DNA from: Porcincola sp945869225
GTDB taxonomy: Bacteria > Bacillota > Clostridia > Lachnospirales > Lachnospiraceae
Direction: 5' to 3'
Assembly (NCBI RefSeq): GCF_052118625.1
Contig: NZ_JBQKGW010000009.1
Location: forward strand, 32,823-96,822
Length of the DNA: 64,000 nucleotides
Both the position numbers and the translations under genes were made by a program. Shown here one piece after another: positions 1-8,656 of the stretch. Below the pieces are notes generated by a model. It did no database searches and was not told the DNA's origin. It saw only the letters and a program-made list of their open reading frames with translations. Position 1 is the first letter of the stretch; each line of letters starts with the position of its first letter.

Positions 1-1041
1 TATGACTGCTGTATCCGCACCGCGCAGGAGTGCGGCGCCCCGAATGTGCGCCGCTTCAAGGATATCGAGTCCTCCCTCGTCAGGCAGACCCCCGCGCAGG
101 GCAGTTCCCTGCAGGATGTCCCCGAGATCAGATCCGCTCCCACAACTCAGCCGTCATCCGATGCCGTACCTGCAGCAGAATCCGCCGGAGATTCCGGAGC
201 ACCGGAAGATCCGGCAGATGGATGTTCGCCTGCCGAGACCGTCTCGTTCGCCATCCTTCCGGAAGAGATTGCCTTCACCGACTGTGGTCAGTCTGCTCCC
301 TCTGAAAACATCCCGGACGGATCCGGCCAGCCAGCTTCCTCCATCGAGGTTTCTTCCCGCCATTCGAGAAGAAAGAGGCGTTCAAGAAAGTCATCTGCTT
401 CCCGCGCCCAGAAGGGACAGGAAGAACGGCCGGAAGAAACAGCAGCCGATTCTGAGCCTTCCGCAGACAGCTCCGCTGATCGAAGGCTCTCCTCTGCACA
501 GAGCAGCCCCAAAGCCGAGCAGCCGTCCTCGCAGATGCACGACAGCTTTCAGCCTGATTCACAGCCGCATCAGGAGCAGGAGCATGAAACGCTGCCCGAG
601 AATGTGCAGACGATTCCGGTTCCTTTCAGGCAGGCTGAAACTGCGGCCAATGCTGAACACCCAGAAAAAAAGTCCGCTCCACGCGCAGAGCGTCCCGTTC
701 AGGTACAGGCGTCTGTGAAGACTGGGCGCGCAGAGAAGGTGCCGTCAACGGCGCATGAGGAGCATTCGGTTCAGGCGGGGAGTTCCCCTCAGGAGGAGGT
801 TCCATCGCAGACAGGTTCATCCCGCTATCCTTTCTCCAGAATCACCGACGTTCTGAGCAAAAAGTGCAGCTTCTCTCCTGATGAAAAACAGCTCTCCATC
901 ATCCGTGATGTTCTGATGAAGGCCAGAAATAAACAGCAGTTTTACACCCTCATCGTCCGCAAATGCGGTCAGAAAAACGGCCTCGCATTGTACCACACAA
1001 TCCGCTGTGCCTATAATGATCTCCTGTCAATCGAAGGCTGA
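1..1041 (+). CDS. C-terminal part of an unidentified protein (possibly NYN/PIN-type), 5' end outside window
   Basis: The reading frame is open from the first base, so the true start lies upstream; an internal ATG at 46 has no convincing ribosome binding site. About 346 residues are visible. The first 25 (YDCCIRTAQECGAPNVRRF...) look like the end of a compact fold, loosely reminiscent of NYN/PIN nuclease domains, but this is a weak impression. A low-complexity, Ser/Pro/Glu/Gln-rich linker of about 240 residues follows. The last 70 or so residues form a basic helical domain (KCSFSPDEKQLSIIRDVL..., then ARNKQQFYTLIVRKCGQK). That folded-end/linker/folded-end layout is seen directly. No function is assigned. 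The gene converges on the VWA gene with a gap of only 5 bases and no terminator between them. Confidence 0.7.
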   Translation, partial: YDCCIRTAQECGAPNVRRFKDIESSLVRQTPAQGSSLQDVPEIRSAPTTQPSSDAVPAAESAGDSGAPEDPADGCSPAETVSFAILPEEIAFTDCGQSAPSENIPDGSGQPASSIEVSSRHSRRKRRSRKSSASRAQKGQEERPEETAADSEPSADSSADRRLSSAQSSPKAEQPSSQMHDSFQPDSQPHQEQEHETLPENVQTIPVPFRQAETAANAEHPEKKSAPRAERPVQVQASVKTGRAEKVPSTAHEEHSVQAGSSPQEEVPSQTGSSRYPFSRITDVLSKKCSFSPDEKQLSIIRDVLMKARNKQQFYTLIVRKCGQKNGLALYHTIRCAYNDLLSIEG

Positions 1042-1046
1042 GGCGA

Positions 1047-2720
1047 TTACACCAGAAGCCTTGTCCGTTCCTCCTGCCGGGGCTCGTCTTCTGCGGGCTC
1101 CGGGCCAGACGTGTAGAGAGCTGTGATGATCGCGGTCCCGCCATTCGCCGCACAGAAGATGCGGAACCTGCATGTCGTTTCAAGCGGCAGCTTTTCCACC
1201 GGATGCCCATGTTCATCCTGGATAATACAGGACTTCGTCTTTGATGCAAGCACAGCGCCGCCCTTTCTAGCATATATCTTCACCTTCGCCAGTTCGGTTC
1301 CCTCCAGATATGTGTCCTTCACGATCTCCGAGAGCTTTACGCCTTTTCTGTATTCCTGAAGACACACCTGGTTCATTGCCGGTACTCCAAATATCTTCTG
1401 CTGTTCCATCACAACATAATAGCGAAGATATCCGGACAGGCAGCGTGTCTGTGTCTGGAACAGAAGAATCACGGCTGCAGCGATCAGCAGTCCGATCATC
1501 GCTGCGATCATCCAGACGGTCTGCATGCTTCCAATCAGCGCCTGCACATCTGCGGCAATTTCGACTTCTGACGACTTTCCTCTGCGCGCTGCCACAACGC
1601 GGATGATCGATGTTCCATTTTCCAGCCCGCTGATGATCAACTGTGTTCCATTCACCTGCACACGGACGGACCGGCCTTCCATCACCTGAGCCGTGACGGT
1701 TGCCGGTACCTTGTCCCGGCTGTCCTCTGCTCTCAGGCTGAACAATGCCCCAAGATCGACGGATGCCCGGCAAAGCTGCGGAATCAGTCCGCCAAGTCTG
1801 ACGGGGCCTGAAATATTTCCGATCATCGCCGGTGCTCCTTCCGTCTCTGTTTCCATCCCATCTGTCTGCTCAGGCTTCTCAGTATACTGAAGCTCCATCT
1901 CTGTCATCAGAAGAGCTGCAGACTCCGTTTCAAACTCTGTTTCGGTCTCTGTTTCCAGCTCCGGCGAAGGCAGGGTTTCTCTTGCCTGTGTACTCAATGT
2001 CAGCAGAATTCCGCTCAGGTATGATATATCCTCAGCCCGGATAAAGCTCCCGCCCGTCCGTTCCGCCAGATACCCCAGCAGATTCTCATCGATTGCTCCA
2101 CTGGTTCCAAGGCCGATGGTATCGAACCGGATCCTCATGTCCCTGGCCTGCTCTGCCGCCGTCAAAGCCATTGTCAAGGAAGCCTTCTCCGCGGCCTCCT
2201 CGTCCTGCTCATGCGGCAGATCAATCATTCCGTCCGTCACGAGAATCACCCGTCTGTCCTGGCCTGAGGCATCTTCCTGCAGAATGGATACGGCCCTCCT
2301 CAAAGCACTCCCGATATCGGTATCCCCCCGTGTGTAGGATAACGCCTGTATGAAGGAACATGCACCGTCCGCCTGACCGCCTTCCACCTTGGACAGTGGG
2401 TATTCCGTGCCGATTTGATCCGAAAACGGAATGACAGCGGCCTTTCCTTCCAGCTCTGAGAGTTTTCGGATGCTGTCCTCGACTGCCTTTTTCATCTGGT
2501 TTCCCGGGTCTGTCGAGAACATAGAACCACTGACGTCCAGGACAAACACAACTTCCCGGGCAGCTTCCAGATTCACAGTCTCCCCCGATTCAGTGGCAAA
2601 CGCCCCGGCGTCTGCCCGCCTCCCCAAAATCAGAAGGAGGAAGACCATACCGATGATCACCGGCAGTATCACAGCAGCATGCTGATACGGGACATTTCTT
2701 CGATGGATACGCTGTTTCAT
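1047..2720 (-). CDS. Membrane-anchored von Willebrand factor A (VWA) domain protein
   Basis: About 557 aa. The start at 2720 is chosen for its GGGAGG site 7 bases upstream; a longer reading to 2819 adds 33 unlikely residues. A hydrophobic segment (residues 13–33) anchors the N-terminus. A VWA domain follows at about 55–245 with an intact metal-ion-dependent adhesion motif, FVLDVSGSM (D62, S64, S66), and a later TRGDTDIGSAL segment. A Glu/Thr-rich spacer (ELETETETEFETES) separates it from a second extracytoplasmic region. A second membrane helix (about 395–420) leads into a C-terminal domain of about 130 residues. Extracellular VWA domains bind protein ligands through Mg2+. The partner is unknown and no secretion or pilus genes adjoin it. 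Confidence 0.85.
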   Translation of the reverse strand: MKQRIHRRNVPYQHAAVILPVIIGMVFLLLILGRRADAGAFATESGETVNLEAAREVVFVLDVSGSMFSTDPGNQMKKAVEDSIRKLSELEGKAAVIPFSDQIGTEYPLSKVEGGQADGACSFIQALSYTRGDTDIGSALRRAVSILQEDASGQDRRVILVTDGMIDLPHEQDEEAAEKASLTMALTAAEQARDMRIRFDTIGLGTSGAIDENLLGYLAERTGGSFIRAEDISYLSGILLTLSTQARETLPSPELETETETEFETESAALLMTEMELQYTEKPEQTDGMETETEGAPAMIGNISGPVRLGGLIPQLCRASVDLGALFSLRAEDSRDKVPATVTAQVMEGRSVRVQVNGTQLIISGLENGTSIIRVVAARRGKSSEVEIAADVQALIGSMQTVWMIAAMIGLLIAAAVILLFQTQTRCLSGYLRYYVVMEQQKIFGVPAMNQVCLQEYRKGVKLSEIVKDTYLEGTELAKVKIYARKGGAVLASKTKSCIIQDEHGHPVEKLPLETTCRFRIFCAANGGTAIITALYTSGPEPAEDEPRQEERTRLLV

Positions 2721-3193
2721 TAGAGTACCTCCCTGGCTGTAACATGATCGTGTGAAACCATCAGCCTGGCGCAAGGCCCGGCTGCTGTATACAGAATCGA
2801 AATCTCGGAGTCGGATCATGGAAGATTAAGCGCTTTCCCGGGAAAAAAGACAGAAGAATCCATACGCAGATGAATCCATGGTGAACTGGAACTGGTTTTC
2901 GGGTTTTCTTGTTTTCTGGATTTCAGATATTCGGATCGGAAGATAGAATTGATTCAACTTTAGAATTGAAGTGTCCTTATTCTACGATGTACGTGGTTTG
3001 TTTGCAAGAGAGTTCCCGTTAAAATGTTACAGCTTTTCACAATCATTCATACTTTCTTTACAATTGATTCATCTTACTGTAAGATATACGGAGATATATT
3101 GATCGATTTTGTTTATTTCCATGATACTGATGCCGGACAGCCGTCTGAATCAGTGATGAAAGGCTTCCCGGAAGCTGTCAAGAGGGGATTTTC
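2721..3193. other. Divergent intergenic region (473 bp)
   Basis: This AT-richer gap separates the VWA gene from the divergent glucosaminidase gene. I see a sigma-A-like promoter at 3057–3085 for the rightward gene. I could not pick out a confident promoter for the leftward gene, nor any RNA gene or extra coding frame. Confidence 0.6.
3057..3085 (+). promoter_or_regulatory. Sigma-A-type promoter for the glucosaminidase gene
   Basis: TTTACA (3057–3062), a 17-base spacer, then TAAGAT (3080–3085), about 110 bases upstream of the start codon. The long 5' leader that follows has no structure I recognise. Confidence 0.5.
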
Positions 3194-4465
3194 ATGATGA
3201 AACAGCGTAATATTACCCGCCGGTTCCATGCGATGCGCGCCGCCGTGATGATTCTGATGGCATGCGCATGTCTCATGTGTCTATTGACTGCCAGTCCGAA
3301 GCCGGCATACGCGGCAAACTCAAAAAACACGCTCCGTACTTCACGCTCAGCAGAAAGAAGCGGCGCAGGCTGGACCCGTGAGGGAGAAGCTGTCTCCTAT
3401 ATTCTGCCGTCCGGAAAGAAGGCTGCCGGGTTCAGGAAAATCGGCCGATACTGGTATCACTTCGATAAAGGCGGAACACTCAGCACGGGATGGTTTACTG
3501 TCAAATCCCGCCGCTACTTTGCCAAAAAAACCGGTACAGTCGGCAAAACATACGGCATACTTCGAACCGGTTTCCGGAAGGTGGATGGTGTCTATTATTA
3601 TTTCAACACAACCGGAAAGAAGGGCGTGGTCGGACGTCAGAAAACGGGCTGGATCACCGTGGGCAGATACCGCTACTATTATCATCCGGACGGGACGAAG
3701 GCCTCTGGTCTGACAACGATTGGCAGGAAGCTCTTCTACTTCTCCGAGACCGGAGCTGTCAAATACCGCGGAAGGCTCGTGACTGGCTGGAAAACCGTCG
3801 ATGGCAAAAAATACTACTTCCGTCCCACGGGCAAGATCGGCACAGTCGGGGCCGCCTACAAAAACAAGAAGGTTAAAATCAAGAAGAAATATTACCGCTT
3901 CGACGCAGAGGGCTCGCTTATTACCAATAATACGAATACCGCTTCTTCCAGTACGGCACCGGTCGCCAGTGTTGTCTCAAACGAAGTCTTCATCGAGACC
4001 ATCGGCACCCTTGCACATGCAGACATGCAGCAGAGCGGGGTCCTGGCTTCTGTCACAACCGCACAGGCCATCCTTGAGAGTGCTTCCGGCACGTCGGTCC
4101 TGGCGATCTACGCAGGCAACCTGTTCGGGATGAAAGCAGCCCTCTCGGGAAACAACTGGCCTTCTGCATGGAACGGCGCAACCTACAAGAAACAGACGCT
4201 GGAATATATGAACAATTCCTACATCTCTGTCTATGCGGACTTCCGGAAATATGAAAACTGGGCACAGAGCGTCGCTGATCACTCTGCCTACCTGACAGGT
4301 GCACAGAAGTCGAAGGGGATCCTGCGGTATGCAGGTCTTGCAGGTGAGAAAGATTATAAAAAAGCCGCTTCCATCATCAAGGCTGGCGGCTATGCCACAG
4401 ACCCTGGCTATGTTGCCAAGCTCTGCAGTCTCATCGAGCGCTACAACCTCACGCGCTTTGACTGA
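3194..4465 (+). CDS. Secreted glucosaminidase with cell-wall-binding repeats
   Basis: 423 aa. GAGGGG lies 6 bases before the first of two consecutive ATGs. A signal peptide (hydrophobic core near residues 15–33, likely cut after SPKPAYA) is followed by choline-binding-type repeats at about 70–240 (for example FRKIGRYWYHFDKGG and TGWKTVDGKKYYFRPTG), which anchor such proteins to cell-wall polymers. Residues 260–423 match the GH73-type endo-beta-N-acetylglucosaminidase domain, including the catalytic-glutamate segment TTAQAILESASG and the NLFGMK and YENWAQSVADHS motifs. It should hydrolyse the glycan strand of peptidoglycan, for example in cell separation. It is transcribed alone and ends at a strong terminator. 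Confidence 0.9.
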   Translation: MMKQRNITRRFHAMRAAVMILMACACLMCLLTASPKPAYAANSKNTLRTSRSAERSGAGWTREGEAVSYILPSGKKAAGFRKIGRYWYHFDKGGTLSTGWFTVKSRRYFAKKTGTVGKTYGILRTGFRKVDGVYYYFNTTGKKGVVGRQKTGWITVGRYRYYYHPDGTKASGLTTIGRKLFYFSETGAVKYRGRLVTGWKTVDGKKYYFRPTGKIGTVGAAYKNKKVKIKKKYYRFDAEGSLITNNTNTASSSTAPVASVVSNEVFIETIGTLAHADMQQSGVLASVTTAQAILESASGTSVLAIYAGNLFGMKAALSGNNWPSAWNGATYKKQTLEYMNNSYISVYADFRKYENWAQSVADHSAYLTGAQKSKGILRYAGLAGEKDYKKAASIIKAGGYATDPGYVAKLCSLIERYNLTRFD

Positions 4466-4488
4466 CTGATGATCCAGTGAATTTAAAA

Positions 4489-4537
4489 AGGAGGGGACAC
4501 CAGTCCGGCACTTTCCGCCGGACCGGCGTCCCCTCCT
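4489..4537. terminator. Bidirectional rho-independent terminator
   Basis: A 10-bp stem, AGGAGGGGAC (4489–4498) with GTCCCCTCCT (4528–4537), encloses a second stem (GTCCGGC/GCCGGAC). A-rich and T-rich flanks occur on both sides, so it can serve the glucosaminidase gene and the convergent gdhA. Confidence 0.85.
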
Positions 4538-4606
4538 CTTATTTTCCACCAGGATCAGTCTCCATACAGATACATGTTCTGTACAGAGACCGGATCAGAG
4601 CCTCTT

Positions 4607-5941
4607 TCAGACAATACCCTGTGCATTCATTGCGTCAGCAACCTTGACAAAGCCGGCAATGTTTGCGCCGGTCACATAGTCGCGCTCTCTGCCATATCTC
4701 TTTGCTGTATCTGAGACATTCGCAAAGATATTGTTCATGATACGATGAAGCTTCTCATCAACCTCCTCAAAGGTCCAGGACAGTCTCTCGGAATTCTGGC
4801 TCATCTCAAGCGCGGAGGTTGCGACCCCGCCGGCGTTGGACGCCTTTCCAGGTGAGAACAGGAGTCCCTTGGACTGGATGTACTGAGTTGCCTCCAGTGT
4901 CGTCGGCATGTTTGCGCCCTCCGCGACACAGTAGCAGCCGTTTTCAACCAGCATCTTCGCATCATCCAGGTTCAGTTCGTTCTGGGTTGCGCACGGGCAG
5001 GCGATGTCGCACTTGACGCTCCAGACGCCCTTTCCTGTATGATACTCGGCATTCGGTCTCTTCTCCTTGTACTCAGTCAGACGTGCACGATGCACCTCCT
5101 TGACCTCCTTGAGGGTTGCGACATCGATTCCGTCCGGATCATAAATCCATCCGGTTGAATCAGAGCAGGTGACAACCTTCGCACCAAGCTGCTGAGCCTT
5201 CTCGATCGCGTAGATCGCGACGTTCCCTGCGCCGGAAACCGCAATGGTCTGTCCCTTGATATCTCTTCCATTCTCCTTCAGCATCGCCTCCAGGAAGTAG
5301 ATCAGACCATAGCCTGTCGCCTGCGTTCTTGCAAGGGAACCGCCGTAAGAAAGTCCTTTTCCGGTCAGGACGCCCTCATAGCGGCCGGTCAGCCTCTTGT
5401 ACTCTCCGTACAGATACCCGATCTCCCGTCCGCCTACACCGATATCCCCTGCCGGGACGTCTGTGTCCGCGCCGATATGACGATACAGCTCATCCATAAA
5501 GCTCTGGCAGAATGCCATGACCTCCCTGTCGGACTTTCCCTTCGGGTCAAAATCGGCGCCGCCCTTGCCGCCTCCGATCGGAAGCCCTGTCAGCGAATTC
5601 TTGAAGGTCTGCTCAAAACCGAGAAACTTCAGCGTTCCAAGCGTGACAGACGGATGAAAACGAAGTCCTCCCTTGTACGGCCCGATGGCGCTGTTGAACT
5701 GGACGCGGTACCCGTTGTTAACCTGAACCTGTCCCTTGTCGTCTACCCATGGAACGCGGAACATGATGACACGCTCCGGCGTTGTCAGTCTCTCCAAGAG
5801 CGCTTCTTTTCTGTACTCCTGCTCGTTCTCCTCGATCACCGGGCGAAGAGTACTCAGAACCTCCTTCACGGCCTGATGAAACTCCGGCTGTGCCGGGTTC
5901 TGTGCTACGACACGGTCATAGACTTCGTCTACATATGACAT
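4607..5941 (-). CDS. gdhA: NADP-type glutamate dehydrogenase
   Basis: 444 aa, the usual length for hexameric bacterial GdhA. It interconverts 2-oxoglutarate plus ammonia with glutamate in the cytoplasm. Seen directly: the substrate-binding and catalytic-lysine region (PIGGGKGGADFDPKGKSD), the conserved GDIGVGGREIGYLYGEYK segment, and the dinucleotide fold GAGNVAIYAIEKAQQLGA. The start at 5941 has AGGAGG 9 bases upstream; an in-frame extension to 6025 would run back through the promoter. The sequence resembles the biosynthetic class, but coenzyme preference is inferred. The gene is monocistronic, with a consensus promoter upstream and the shared terminator downstream. Confidence 0.97.
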   Translation of the reverse strand: MSYVDEVYDRVVAQNPAQPEFHQAVKEVLSTLRPVIEENEQEYRKEALLERLTTPERVIMFRVPWVDDKGQVQVNNGYRVQFNSAIGPYKGGLRFHPSVTLGTLKFLGFEQTFKNSLTGLPIGGGKGGADFDPKGKSDREVMAFCQSFMDELYRHIGADTDVPAGDIGVGGREIGYLYGEYKRLTGRYEGVLTGKGLSYGGSLARTQATGYGLIYFLEAMLKENGRDIKGQTIAVSGAGNVAIYAIEKAQQLGAKVVTCSDSTGWIYDPDGIDVATLKEVKEVHRARLTEYKEKRPNAEYHTGKGVWSVKCDIACPCATQNELNLDDAKMLVENGCYCVAEGANMPTTLEATQYIQSKGLLFSPGKASNAGGVATSALEMSQNSERLSWTFEEVDEKLHRIMNNIFANVSDTAKRYGRERDYVTGANIAGFVKVADAMNAQGIV

Positions 5942-5992
5942 TGAATCTGTCCTCCTGAACCTGATAATTTGTCGTAATATCTCAACGCTCTT

Positions 5993-6021
5993 ATTATAGT
6001 CGAAGAAACTGTGGCTTTCAA
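5993..6021 (-). promoter_or_regulatory. gdhA promoter
   Basis: On the minus strand, TTGAAA (6021–6016), a 17-base spacer, then TATAAT (5998–5993), about 50 bases upstream of the gdhA start codon. Confidence 0.8.
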
Positions 6022-6105
6022 GCATTCCCCGGAAATAATTCCGTCTTGCCCGCGGTATTTGTTATATTTTTGGAACAATTCTTCGGATTCAAACATTTTC
6101 TGCGG

Positions 6106-6963
6106 TCAGCAGTTTTTCAGAAATGTTTCAAACCTTGCCCTGTCCTCCTCATACTCCCGGAGGCCGGTGTCGTAAATTCCCTGCAGCACGCCGGGATCCT
6201 TTGTGTAAGTCGAGACATGAATCGGCTCATGCGGCGCAAAGATGAATGCATGCCCCTCCTCCTCCAGCCTTCGTGTTGCTCTGAGCTGGCGGTTGTAGCG
6301 GATATGCCGCATCTCGATCGAATGGATCAGGTTCGGGTAGTTCCGAAGCAATGTCCGATAGGCAAACCTCATTTTTTCGGGTTCCCTGACGGAATCCTTC
6401 GGTCTGCACAGGATGACAATGACCTTGTCGCAGCCCGCTTCCAGCGCGTGCTGAACCGGCAGGGAGTTGCTGCATCCGCCGTCACAGTATTTTCTGCCGT
6501 GCACCTCAATCGGCCTGCAGACGACCGGAATGGAGCAGCTGGCCATGATGGCTGAATAGTCGGTCGAGGAGACATCCTCCTTTGTGAAATAATGCGGCTT
6601 TCCAGTTTCAACATCGGTCGCAACCGCCCACCATTCGGCAGGATTTCTGACCATCGCGTCGTAGTCAAGCGGATCAATGCCTCCCTCTGCCGTATAGTCC
6701 TGATAAATGCGCCTTAAATTGAAAACGGACCCGCTGCTTTTCCATGCCTGAAGGCCAAGGTATTCCGGATCCTGTACATGGTCGACGAAAAATCTTCTGT
6801 TTCTGTCCCGCTGTCCCGCCAGAAAGGAAGCGCCGCACGCGCACCCCGCGGATACGCCGATCACATAGTCCGGCTTCACCTGGTCATCCATCATACGATC
6901 CAGAATTGCAGCTGTATACGCGCATTTCATGCCGCCGCCTTCCAGCACCAGTCCAAGCTTCAT
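6106..6963 (-). CDS. Patatin-like phospholipase family protein
   Basis: About 285 aa, similar to the YjjU/RssA-like bacterial patatins. The N-terminal oxyanion loop is GLVLEGGGMKCAY, with Cys where many members have Gly. The nucleophile elbow is GVSAGC (Ser38), and the catalytic aspartate lies in YCDGGCSNSLP. Together these give the Ser-Asp dyad of lipid acyl hydrolases. No signal peptide is seen, so it should be cytoplasmic or membrane-peripheral. The start at 6963 is preferred because the family begins here and GGAG lies 11 bases upstream; an upstream start at 7017 is possible. The physiological substrate is unknown. Confidence 0.88.
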   Translation of the reverse strand: MKLGLVLEGGGMKCAYTAAILDRMMDDQVKPDYVIGVSAGCACGASFLAGQRDRNRRFFVDHVQDPEYLGLQAWKSSGSVFNLRRIYQDYTAEGGIDPLDYDAMVRNPAEWWAVATDVETGKPHYFTKEDVSSTDYSAIMASCSIPVVCRPIEVHGRKYCDGGCSNSLPVQHALEAGCDKVIVILCRPKDSVREPEKMRFAYRTLLRNYPNLIHSIEMRHIRYNRQLRATRRLEEEGHAFIFAPHEPIHVSTYTKDPGVLQGIYDTGLREYEEDRARFETFLKNC

Positions 6964-7039
6964 GACTTTTCCAACTCCTTCTTTTCCTTTATGATTTTCA
7001 ATGTGAATCTTTCCCACGCCACAGCTGCTGTTTTCCGCA

Positions 7040-7885
7040 TCACTTCTTCAGTGCCGCCTCTGCCACGTGAAGCGCCAGCACCGATGTCGTGACCGCTCCG
7101 ACTCCGCGCGGCACCGGCGTAATCATCGCTACGACCGGCTCTGCCTCCTCGAAGGCAACATCGCCACACAGTCTCCCGTCCGGACCGACATTGATCCCTA
7201 CATCGATGACAACCTGCCCTTCGCGCAAAGACGTTCCTCTGACAACCCCCGCGTGACCGGCGGCAGCGACCAGGATATCCGCCTCCCCTGCAACAGAAGG
7301 CAGATCGGCTGTCCGCGTATGTGCGATCGTTACGGTTGCATGCCGCTGCAGCAGCATCATTGCGACAGGCTTTCCGATTACAGAGGACCTTCCGACAACC
7401 ACCGCTCTTTTTCCCTTCGGATCAATTTGGTAGTGGTCGAGAATCTCCATCACCGCCTGCGCCGTGCAGGGCGGATACCCGAGTTTTTTTCCCTGGAAGA
7501 CACCGCTGAGCGATAAATCTGTCATGCCGTCGATATCCTTTGACGGAGAGAGCGCATTTTCAATCCGAGATGCGTTGAGGTGACCCGGAAGCGGGCGGAA
7601 AAGAAGAACGCCGTGGACAGCCGGGTCTTCATTGGCATCTTGAATCACAGCCAGAAGCTCCTCCTCGCCCACATGCTCAGGAAAAACGGCCGTCCTCACA
7701 TTGATTCCGAATGAACGGCACCTTTTGACAGCCCCCTTCTCATAGGACAGATCGCTCTCCTTCTCTCCAACCCGTATGATCAGAAGACCGGGGATGATTC
7801 CTTTCTTCTCTGCCTCTTGAACTTTCTCTCTGATCCTGTCTGCAAGAGATTCGTTCACGTCCTTTCCGAGCATCAGCTGCGCCAT
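7040..7885 (-). CDS. folD: FolD-type methylenetetrahydrofolate dehydrogenase (cyclohydrolase residues altered)
   Basis: 281 aa. FolD oxidises 5,10-methylene-THF to methenyl-THF and usually also hydrolyses that to 10-formyl-THF. The dehydrogenase parts look intact: VVGRSSVIGKPVAMMLL, ATVTIAHTRT, KDIDGMT and GYPPCTAQAV. The lysine of the usual YVxxK motif, needed for cyclohydrolase chemistry in E. coli FolD, is replaced by Ala (YEKGAVKRC, Ala52). The Gln of the usual VQLPLP motif is Phe (GVLLFRPLP, Phe96). GGAGG precedes the ATG. It is the last gene of a leftward metF–fchA–folD set with short gaps, and the neighbouring FchA could supply the missing activity. I recall similar sequences in related clostridia, so this may be a subfamily trait. 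Confidence 0.92.
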   Translation of the reverse strand: MAQLMLGKDVNESLADRIREKVQEAEKKGIIPGLLIIRVGEKESDLSYEKGAVKRCRSFGINVRTAVFPEHVGEEELLAVIQDANEDPAVHGVLLFRPLPGHLNASRIENALSPSKDIDGMTDLSLSGVFQGKKLGYPPCTAQAVMEILDHYQIDPKGKRAVVVGRSSVIGKPVAMMLLQRHATVTIAHTRTADLPSVAGEADILVAAAGHAGVVRGTSLREGQVVIDVGINVGPDGRLCGDVAFEEAEPVVAMITPVPRGVGAVTTSVLALHVAEAALKK

Positions 7886-7954
7886 ACGCCGTTGTCCTCC
7901 GTTCTGTACGTTCTGTGCATACCATTCGTCCTGCCTGATTCAGACTTTCCCTGT

Positions 7955-8611
7955 TCACTGATTCCGCTGCAGGAAGCTGCTGACAGACAGAAAGATGCGC
8001 TCAGTCTCATCCTGGCATTCAGCAAGGATTTCCTGTGCCCGTCGTTCCAGCTGTCCGGCTGTCTTCTGATCCTCCATCAGTCTGGTGTTGACCGTGACAT
8101 TCAGGGCAGCACAGCGGGCAGCCGCCTCGAGAATGGCAGCCGCGCAGCCGGCATCCGATACGGCGATCACGGAGCCCTTCCTGGCAGCCTCCCTCACAAG
8201 CGCCAGCGCTTCCCGTGTCTTCTCCATGATACGGAGCGGTGATTCTGCTGCGCGCCTGAGCGCCCGCTCCATCTCCTCCCTGCGGGCAGCCTTCTCCTCC
8301 TCTGTCCCGCGTGGAAGACGGTACGCTGCAGCAAGCGGCGCAAATGCCTCTGCGTCTTCATCGATGAGGCCCAGAAATTCTTCACGCAGCCGGCCGGCAT
8401 CCCGGATCAGCGCATTCATGTCCGCCTGGACCGCTTCATACTTTTTCTTTCCAACCGTCAGCGAAGCAACCATGCTGCTGAGCGCGGCTGCAAGCGCGCC
8501 GCAGAGCGCCGCCGCCCCTCCGCCGCCAGGGACAGGTGCATTTCCCGAAAGCTCCCGCGCAAAATCCGCAAGCGTCATCTGCTGCATCTGTTCCTCACGC
8601 TCTCTCACCAT
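7955..8611 (-). CDS. fchA: Cyclodeaminase/cyclohydrolase family protein (methenyl-THF cyclohydrolase)
   Basis: 218 aa, the helical FTCD_C family. The N-terminal signature VPGGGGAAALCGALAAALSSMV is the conserved glycine/alanine-rich helix pair of FchA and of the cyclodeaminase domain of FTCD. An IAVSDAGCAAAILEAAA segment and an ALNVTVN stretch are also typical. In acetogenic and purinolytic clostridia FchA converts methenyl-THF to 10-formyl-THF. A GGGGGAG ribosome binding site lies 5 bases before the ATG at 8611. It lies between metF and folD on the same strand, so a one-carbon role is more likely than formimino-glutamate degradation; no hut genes are present. Confidence 0.88.
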   Translation of the reverse strand: MVREREEQMQQMTLADFARELSGNAPVPGGGGAAALCGALAAALSSMVASLTVGKKKYEAVQADMNALIRDAGRLREEFLGLIDEDAEAFAPLAAAYRLPRGTEEEKAARREEMERALRRAAESPLRIMEKTREALALVREAARKGSVIAVSDAGCAAAILEAAARCAALNVTVNTRLMEDQKTAGQLERRAQEILAECQDETERIFLSVSSFLQRNQ

Positions 8612-8656
8612 CTTTTCTCCCCCTGATTCCGCAGCTTTGCCCTGACAGACATCCGT

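Noticed and set aside
1891..1970. Repeat-like GAAACAGAGAC units in the VWA gene.
   Set aside because: They encode an in-frame Glu/Thr-rich linker. Short imperfect units of this kind are common in surface proteins and are not a CRISPR array or a mobile repeat.
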